From Balneolaceae bacterium (lineage in GTDB: Bacteria > Bacteroidota > Rhodothermia > Balneolales > Balneolaceae), in contig JAGYJQ010000001.1 in the NCBI GenBank assembly GCA_018401935.1, positions 124,001-188,000 on the forward strand: a stretch of 64,000 nucleotides of DNA, given 5' to 3'. Within the stretch, counting starts at the first letter, position 1. Each line of letters starts with the position of its first letter. Under the pieces are notes generated by a model. It saw nothing but the letters and a program-made list of their open reading frames with translations, had not been told where the DNA came from and made no database searches. Position numbers and translations under genes: made by a program. This document shows positions 62,176 to 64,000 of the stretch, one piece after another.

Positions 62176-62936
62176 CTGGCTACAACGGTTATTCGGGTTG
62201 ATGTGGACCTTGCTTCATTAAAGGAAAAGGCATCATAAAAAGCTAAAGGTTTTAGAGGACTTTTATTCAATAGTTTCTTTATCTGATCCAGTTCGTACGC
62301 TCTTTGCTGATGCACTTCAATCCATGTTTGATTGTCTGATAGTTTTCGATCAATAATTTCAAAAGAATTGGTATGAATGTTTTGTTTTGGGTCGAAGGAA
62401 CTGGTCCTATAATAACGCAGGTCATGATAGTCACCTTCGATTTCATTTAAATGCTGTACGGCTTCAATAGAATTTTTTGGCGTGGAAAAGTCAAAAATTA
62501 GCAGTCCATTTACTGTTAAGCATTTTGCTGCTTCATGAAAAAAATGTTCAATTTCTCCTGGTTGTAACAAATAATTAATACTGTCAAAGACACTTATTAG
62601 GGCATCTTGATCCCTAATGGCCATTAAATTATTAAATGAGGCCTGAAAACAAGAAATAGGACTAGCTAAAGCGGTTAGTTTTTTCCTCCCAACACGAACC
62701 ATATCCTGGGATGCATCACACGCTTGTAGGGTATAATCTCCTAATTTACTTAATTCTAAGGTCAAAGAAGCAGTACCACAGGAGAGTTCGGTTATCGTGG
62801 TTGGAGCTGGATGATGTTGATGCAATAGATCATCAATATATTCAGCCCAATACGCATAGTCCACATCACTCATGATATGATCATAGAGTTCTGCAAGTTT
62901 TGAATAGATAGGCTGTTTTTGGATATTATTTTTCAT
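62160..62936 (-). CDS. Class I SAM-dependent methyltransferase
   Basis: A 258-residue small-molecule type methyltransferase: ITELSCGTASLTLELSKLGD (motif I near 47), then LQACDASQDMVRVGRKKL, ALISVFDSINYLLQ, and NGLLIFDFSTPKNSIE. The substrate is unknown. It overlaps pdxA by 4 bases and the FtsE-like gene by 16, so the three are translated as one unit. A role near vitamin B6 is not supported by the sequence itself. Confidence 0.85.
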   Translation of the reverse strand: MKNNIQKQPIYSKLAELYDHIMSDVDYAYWAEYIDDLLHQHHPAPTTITELSCGTASLTLELSKLGDYTLQACDASQDMVRVGRKKLTALASPISCFQASFNNLMAIRDQDALISVFDSINYLLQPGEIEHFFHEAAKCLTVNGLLIFDFSTPKNSIEAVQHLNEIEGDYHDLRYYRTSSFDPKQNIHTNSFEIIDRKLSDNQTWIEVHQQRAYELDQIKKLLNKSPLKPLAFYDAFSFNEARSTSTRITVVARCQNP

Positions 62937-63979
62937 GATTGACCGTATCTATTTGCCTTACTTATATACGCTAAAGCAACATTATACGCTTCTAGCATGG
63001 AGTCGTGCTCGGCAATCCATTTTCCTGCGATGTCGAAGGCGGTTCCGTGATCGGGAGACGTTCGAATAAATGGTAAACCTAAGGTGCAATTAACTCCTCT
63101 CCCCATCGACCATAATTTAAAAGGGGCTAAGCCCTGATCATGGTAGGCTGCAAGAACAACGTCCACCTCTAAGAATTGCTTTCTGCCGAAGAAAGCGTCA
63201 GCAGGGAAGGGCCCCGTTAGTTCGAGTGTTGGGTCATGTAAAAAGCTTCGCAGTATAGGCGCAAAAATCTCTTGCTCCTCTGTACCTAGTACTCCACCGT
63301 CCCCTGCATGAGGGTTTATACCCAATAAGGCAATCTTAGGCACCCTGTCAGGATAGTAGGTGCTAAAATGAGTACGAATGACCCTGATTTTAGACTGTAT
63401 GGTAGATTGATCAATATGCTCAACCACCGATTTTAGTGGCACATGAGTGGTGAGCAAGCACACATGTAACCCATTACCAGAAAGCATCATGACCACATCT
63501 TCGGCTCCCGTTTGTTCCATTAAATACTCAGTATGCCCGGGCACAGTATAACCAGCAAGGTGAATACTCTCTTTTGAAATAGGAGCGGTTACAAGGGCTT
63601 GTGCATGTTCGTTGAGGCAGAGTTGAATTCCTGTAAACACCGATTGCATACTTAACATACCGGACAACGAGTTATTTTGCCCATAGTTACTACTAGAAAA
63701 GTCTAATTCGGACCAGGAGTCAAAAGACTCAAGCACATTAATTGCTCCTTCAACTACCTCAGTTTGGTCTGTTATATAGTGTAGGGTTGGCAGTGGATTT
63801 GATGACGTTGAGAAATAACTTTTATGTTCCTCGATAAGTCTACGAATAAGGCGGTGAGGGGCTACTACTATGGGGGTGGATAGAGATAGATCAAGGGTTG
63901 ATAGCGTTTTCAAAGTGACCTCTGGACCAATACCATTTGGGTCACCTATTGAGACGACTAAACGAGGCTTAGTGCTCAA
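62933..63979 (-). CDS. pdxA: 4-hydroxythreonine-4-phosphate dehydrogenase
   Basis: PdxA oxidises 4-phosphohydroxy-threonine in pyridoxal-phosphate synthesis. The 348-residue protein has the start VVSIGDPNGIGPEVTLK, TAPISKESIHLAGYTVPGHT and GINPHAGDGGVLGTEE, with AAYHDQGLAPFKLW and LPFIRTSPDHGTAFDIAGK, all typical. The frame stays open to the window edge, but TTG at 63979 has AGGAG at 63992-63988, eight bases upstream, so this start is preferred. pdxJ is not in the window. Confidence 0.95.
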   Translation of the reverse strand: MSTKPRLVVSIGDPNGIGPEVTLKTLSTLDLSLSTPIVVAPHRLIRRLIEEHKSYFSTSSNPLPTLHYITDQTEVVEGAINVLESFDSWSELDFSSSNYGQNNSLSGMLSMQSVFTGIQLCLNEHAQALVTAPISKESIHLAGYTVPGHTEYLMEQTGAEDVVMMLSGNGLHVCLLTTHVPLKSVVEHIDQSTIQSKIRVIRTHFSTYYPDRVPKIALLGINPHAGDGGVLGTEEQEIFAPILRSFLHDPTLELTGPFPADAFFGRKQFLEVDVVLAAYHDQGLAPFKLWSMGRGVNCTLGLPFIRTSPDHGTAFDIAGKWIAEHDSMLEAYNVALAYISKANRYGQS

Positions 63980-63987
63980 TACTAATT

Positions 63988-63992
63988 CTCCT
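63988..63992 (-). promoter_or_regulatory. Ribosome binding site deciding the pdxA start
   Basis: AGGAG on the minus strand, eight bases before the TTG start of pdxA. Codons upstream are open in frame to the window edge, so this site is the evidence that translation starts at TTG. Confidence 0.6.
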
Positions 63993-64000
63993 GATTTGCG

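Noticed and set aside
1-64000. Mobile elements, CRISPR arrays, prophage or secondary-metabolite cluster
   Set aside because: No transposase, integrase, phage, Cas or PKS/NRPS gene, and no regularly spaced long repeats; the PPTase alone is not evidence of a cluster.

Overview
The window reads as a chromosomal core region of a Gram-negative member of the Bacteroidota/Balneolota (Rhodothermota) group. A marine, carotenoid-pigmented Balneolaceae-like bacterium fits best, but this is inferred from gene content, not from a database match. Pointers are a type IX secretion sorting tail (FPNPFNPTT) on the first protein, a TonB-dependent receptor with an N-terminal carboxypeptidase-like domain, a DUF5723 barrel, many lipoproteins, crtB and crtI, and TAnnTTTG-type -7 promoter elements, including one ahead of each of the two tRNA genes. 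I see no insertion sequence, prophage, CRISPR array, rRNA or replication origin. Coding density is very high; only one gap exceeds 300 bp (10704-11049).

Layout. 1-798: 3' end of a secreted T9SS-type protein. 831-3640 (-): lysS and a LolC/E-type permease. 3777-8635 (+): a PPTase and DUF2520 pair, two thioredoxin-fold proteins, then queD-queE-SDR plus a tiny coupled ORF made of a heptapeptide repeat. 8684-10703 (-): a LacI-type regulator and purC. 11050-16133 (+): crtB, a biotin carboxylase, murQ, plsC and a TonB-like protein. 16176-16264: tRNA-Ser. 16383-20193 (+): a 762-residue lipoprotein paired with a DUF5723 barrel, ended by a clear terminator. 20323-23668 (-): a DAO-family oxidase and a COG3014/LpoB lipoprotein pair. 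23776-26690 (+): an Ig-like lipoprotein and a glycosyltransferase. 26695-36599 (-): a TPR membrane protein, then pheS-pheT-coiled coil-zapA-ymdB-lolD, infC-rpmI-rplT with its terminator, thrS, and tRNA-Val just upstream of thrS. 36762-38991 (+): nusB, a PPP-type phosphatase and ychF. 39055-45000 (-): a tightly packed run of GT2, deoC, a complete aldehyde dehydrogenase, a catalytically dead aldehyde dehydrogenase half, a SPOR lipoprotein and a TVP38 membrane protein. 45099-48666: yfcE-like phosphoesterase (+), crtI (-), THUMP-like methyltransferase (+). 48754-55682 (-): BamA/TamA-like protein, cNMP-binding protein, RlmD-type methyltransferase and TonB-dependent receptor. 55868-60424: DUF2795 (-), then tatA-gatA-prmA-ppx/gppA-ECF sigma (+). 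60421-63979 (-): queG, ftsE-like ATPase, methyltransferase and pdxA.

Functional threads. Translation is heavily represented (lysS, pheST, thrS, infC, rpmI, rplT, gatA, prmA, rlmD, ychF, two tRNAs). Queuosine synthesis appears at both ends (queD, queE, queG). Envelope biogenesis includes lolC and lolD about 25 kb apart, LpoB, a BamA/TamA-like protein, TonB and its receptor, and several lipoproteins. Carotenoid synthesis is split between crtB and crtI, 34 kb apart.

The most unusual items are: (i) a deoC-linked aldehyde dehydrogenase followed by a separately encoded, catalytically dead half, resembling an ALDH16 enzyme split into two genes; (ii) the 32-codon heptad-repeat ORF joined to the queuosine-type operon by an ATGA overlap; (iii) infC with no possible ATG start and a 9-bp inverted repeat between infC and rpmI; (iv) the large unrecognised lipoprotein and barrel pair.
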